Origin: FEN-1279 sp964400285
GTDB lineage: Bacteria; Bacteroidota; Ignavibacteria; Tepidaquicellales; Tepidaquicellaceae
DNA: 64,000 bases
Reading direction: 5' to 3'
NCBI GenBank assembly: GCA_964400285.1
Contig: CAYNTK010000002.1
Location: 62,001-126,000 of the forward strand
The notes under the pieces were generated by a model. The model was not told the DNA's origin. It was given only the letters and a program-made list of their open reading frames with translations, and did no database searches. The position numbers were made by a program, and so were the translations under genes. Shown piece by piece: positions 62,047 through 64,000 of the stretch. Position 1 is the stretch's first letter. Each line of letters starts with the position of its first letter.

Positions 62047-62892
62047 CTAATAAACAAAAAATGTATATGAATATTTAATTATCTTATATGTTCTTCCCGA
62101 TGTTGTCAATACTTTTGTTTCTTTCACATTCGGATTATCGTCATAAACGTATTCTATAATACATTCCGGCTCTTTATCTGTAAAATAATGCAATTCCTTT
62201 TCTCTATTCCCGCTTTCATTATATTTATATTCCCATCTCTCAAAAACTCCCCCGTCTGAATAATAACTTACCATCTCGGTAATCCGATTTTCGGAATTAT
62301 ATGCATAAGTAAAATATGAACCAATCGTAGCATCGTCATTATAATGAACTTCTTTTATTATATTCCCCGCTTCGTCGCATTCGAATTTCTTCTCCTCGTA
62401 TAGTGTCCCTTTATGATTATACCATTCCTCCGATTCTTTATTCCCTTTTTCGTCATACTTATATTTTATATGCGAGCTTAATTTCCCGTTAGGTTTGTTT
62501 TTTATTCTTTCTACTAATCTTCCCTTATCGTCATAAATATATTTACATTTTATCTTTATTTTTCCGTTTGCATCGAATTCGTTTGTCTCTATTAATATAT
62601 CTTCTTTATTATATACATACTCTACATTTAAAGTTGTCTTCTCTTTTTTTCTGTGGTATATCTGCTCCTTTATTATATTTCCGTGTGAATCGAATTCGTA
62701 TAAAAAAGCTTCTTTACCGGTTTTTTCCATCTCATTGTTTGCAAACTTAAACAACTCACCTTTAATTTGTTTTATCCTCTGGTATCTGGCTCGCTCCTTT
62801 ATATTCTCACCAAGATAATAATCTTCGATTTGCGAATATACCACTTCTCCAAAAAGAAAAAATAAAATAAATAACATCCTAAATACTTTCAC
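62047..62892 (-). CDS. Secreted YD/RHS-like repeat protein (paralogue)
   Basis: Exported protein of 281 residues: signal peptide (MKVFRMLFILFFLFGEVVYSQ) and about eight short YxYDxxG-type units, for example YVYNKEDIL, YIYDDKGRL, KYDEKGNKE, FECDEAGNI and YKYNESGNR. It shares this architecture with 1407-2321. There is no toxin, lipobox or T9SS domain. It lies 13 nt upstream of the methyltransferase and 53 nt downstream of the LolA-like gene, all on one strand, so they may form an operon. Confidence 0.7.
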   Translation of the reverse strand: MKVFRMLFILFFLFGEVVYSQIEDYYLGENIKERARYQRIKQIKGELFKFANNEMEKTGKEAFLYEFDSHGNIIKEQIYHRKKEKTTLNVEYVYNKEDILIETNEFDANGKIKIKCKYIYDDKGRLVERIKNKPNGKLSSHIKYKYDEKGNKESEEWYNHKGTLYEEKKFECDEAGNIIKEVHYNDDATIGSYFTYAYNSENRITEMVSYYSDGGVFERWEYKYNESGNREKELHYFTDKEPECIIEYVYDDNPNVKETKVLTTSGRTYKIIKYSYTFFVY

Positions 62893-62945
62893 CTAACAAT
62901 CCTCCAATTTTACTTTAACCTTAAAATTGTAATACTTAATAGAAA

Positions 62946-63677
62946 TTACTCTTTAGGCATTTCAAAAATCTTGTCGTCAATTTCTATATTAACTTCAATC
63001 TTATCTATCGATACCGTCTGCGATTCGAATTCTGAACCCTCGACTTTCTGTTCCATTGTATATGCTACTGTCATATCATTTAGCTTTTTGTAATTACTAA
63101 AGTAATTTTCGGTAATCAATTCCTTTCCCATTCTTTTACTTTTTTTGACTGTTTTCGTAATTAAATAAGTTTCTGCATCTAAATAAAAATCCATATTTTC
63201 CCCATCTTTATCTGTAAGCTTGATATGATATACTCCTTTACCGTTTAGTTCCTCTTTACCAGCAAGCTCAACCTTATATCCCATTTCATCTATATTATAT
63301 AACCTTCCACCTATAAGAGTGTTTTCCTTGAATTGTTTGGTTGTTTCTTCATCTGTTTCGGTTGCTTTTTTCGAACCTGTCATAGGATTTACCATCCAAC
63401 CTTTAGAGCCGTTATAACACTGTAATATCTTCGAACCCTGAACAAAAATCTCGAGTAACCATTTATCGGGTCTTTTTACATACTGCGTAAATGGAATATC
63501 CATATTCATAATATTTGAATATCCAGTATATTTAACGGATTTCACCGCTTTTATTTTCTCTTTACCTCCGGTAGCTTCATAATACTTGCTTAATACTTCA
63601 TCTACACTTTGTGAAAAAACATTCTGAAAAAAGAATGTAAGGCAAATTGCTAAAATTAATAAGATTTTATTTTTCAT
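62946..63677 (-). CDS. Exported LolA/outer-membrane-lipoprotein-sorting-like protein
   Basis: Periplasmic protein of 243 residues. The signal peptide ends NVFSQS. The mature domain starts VDEVLSKYYEATGGKEKIKA, a typical opening of LolA/LolB-fold proteins of the lipoprotein-sorting superfamily. Beta strands follow with GYSNIMNMDIPFTQYVKRPD, KGWMVNPMTG, GVYHIKLTDKDGENMDFYLD and ETYLITKTVK. It ends IDDKIFEMPKE, also common in this group. It probably binds a lipid or an acylated protein; true LolA function is not shown, because the superfamily is broad and no Lol genes are nearby. Confidence 0.75.
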   Translation of the reverse strand: MKNKILLILAICLTFFFQNVFSQSVDEVLSKYYEATGGKEKIKAVKSVKYTGYSNIMNMDIPFTQYVKRPDKWLLEIFVQGSKILQCYNGSKGWMVNPMTGSKKATETDEETTKQFKENTLIGGRLYNIDEMGYKVELAGKEELNGKGVYHIKLTDKDGENMDFYLDAETYLITKTVKKSKRMGKELITENYFSNYKKLNDMTVAYTMEQKVEGSEFESQTVSIDKIEVNIEIDDKIFEMPKE

Positions 63678-63754
63678 AACATTGTGAGTTTTAGATTTAC
63701 AATATCTAAAAACATAAATGAAATTATATAAACTTTAAATAGAAAAATTTTTAT

Positions 63755-64000
63755 TCAAATCAATTTTTTCGAGATCAAAAAAATCTTTAACCAATTATAA
63801 ACGGCTCTGTTCGACCTTTTTAGCTTTACTATTTTATAGTCATTCCAGATTGCACTGTTATAATCATAATTAATATAATTTTTAAATATCCCTTCGTAAT
63901 CCTTGATTTCTATTTTATATCTTTTATCCTCATCTATTTCATCTTTCGATTTTTTTCTTATCAATAAATTTTTAGGCTCGTTATTTAAGTAATTTTTATC
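63755..64000 (-). CDS. 3' end of a gene running off the right edge
   Basis: The minus-strand frame is open from the window edge to a stop at 63755-63757, giving about 81 C-terminal residues with no in-frame ATG. The visible part is rich in Lys, Tyr and Asn (ERYKIEIKDYEG-like stretch DKRYKIEIKDYEGIF, then NYDYNSAIWNDYKIVKLK and WLKIFLISKKLI). No family can be recognised from this fragment. An in-frame TTG at 63964 is unlikely to be the true start since the frame continues upstream. Confidence 0.55.
   Translation of the reverse strand, partial: DKNYLNNEPKNLLIRKKSKDEIDEDKRYKIEIKDYEGIFKNYINYDYNSAIWNDYKIVKLKRSNRAVYNWLKIFLISKKLI

Overview
The window is strongly AT-rich and reads as bacterial chromosome from the Bacteroidota/Chlorobiota/Ignavibacteriota (FCB) group. 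Six predicted secreted proteins end in a type IX secretion (T9SS) sorting domain with the NYPNPFNP signature. There is a TonB-dependent receptor with carboxypeptidase-like N-terminal domains, an isolated atpD-atpC pair, and an 11-subunit nuo operon without nuoEFG. Shine-Dalgarno sequences are rare. Together these fit an Ignavibacteria/Kapabacteria-like or Chlorobi-related lineage best; that is inference from gene content, with no rRNA or marker phylogeny in the window. Only two tRNAs (Lys, Leu) were found. There is no rRNA, CRISPR array, intact insertion sequence or integrase.

Layout. 0-5.2 kb: alpha/beta-hydrolase-like protein, a secreted YD-like protein and a large TonB-type outer-membrane receptor. 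5.2-7.7 kb: nested inverted repeat, tRNA-Lys and atpDC. 8.2-11.9 kb: secreted M14 carboxypeptidase and glmS. 12-22.8 kb (minus strand): nuoABCDHIJKLMN, split between nuoL and nuoM by tRNA-Leu and a tandem array that copies the 5' end of that tRNA; birA lies just upstream of nuoA. 23.7-32.3 kb: two secreted proteins, a methyltransferase gene that lacks an ATG/GTG/TTG start, a zinc-ribbon membrane protein, a lipoprotein, a CrtI-like oxidoreductase and an amino-acid permease. 32.5-45.2 kb: a 2074-residue alpha-2-macroglobulin with a degenerate thioester site, an AAA ATPase followed by the 3' remnant of a second macroglobulin gene, an outer-membrane barrel, an APC permease fused to a stress-protein domain, and a periplasmic PpiD/SurA-like foldase. 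45.4-55.6 kb: secreted beta-propeller, repeat, FG-GAP, LamG and subtilase proteins, most of them T9SS cargo. 55.9-61.3 kb: a compact HK97-type phage head cassette (portal, prohead protease, major capsid protein, connector) with holin-like, membrane and M15 peptidase genes, but no terminase, tail or integrase. 61.3-64 kb: a methyltransferase, two secreted proteins and the 3' end of a gene that runs off the right edge.

How it fits together. The energy genes (nuo, atp) serve respiration: a quinone-reducing proton pump whose electron donor is not NADH through NuoEFG, at least not from this operon. The exported proteins form a surface and degradative set of proteases, propellers and receptors typical of a T9SS-bearing heterotroph. 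The most unusual parts are the tail-less capsid cassette and several recombination scars: the tRNA-Leu array, the macroglobulin remnant, the near-identical sorting domains of neighbouring genes, and a palindrome lying in frame inside those domains.
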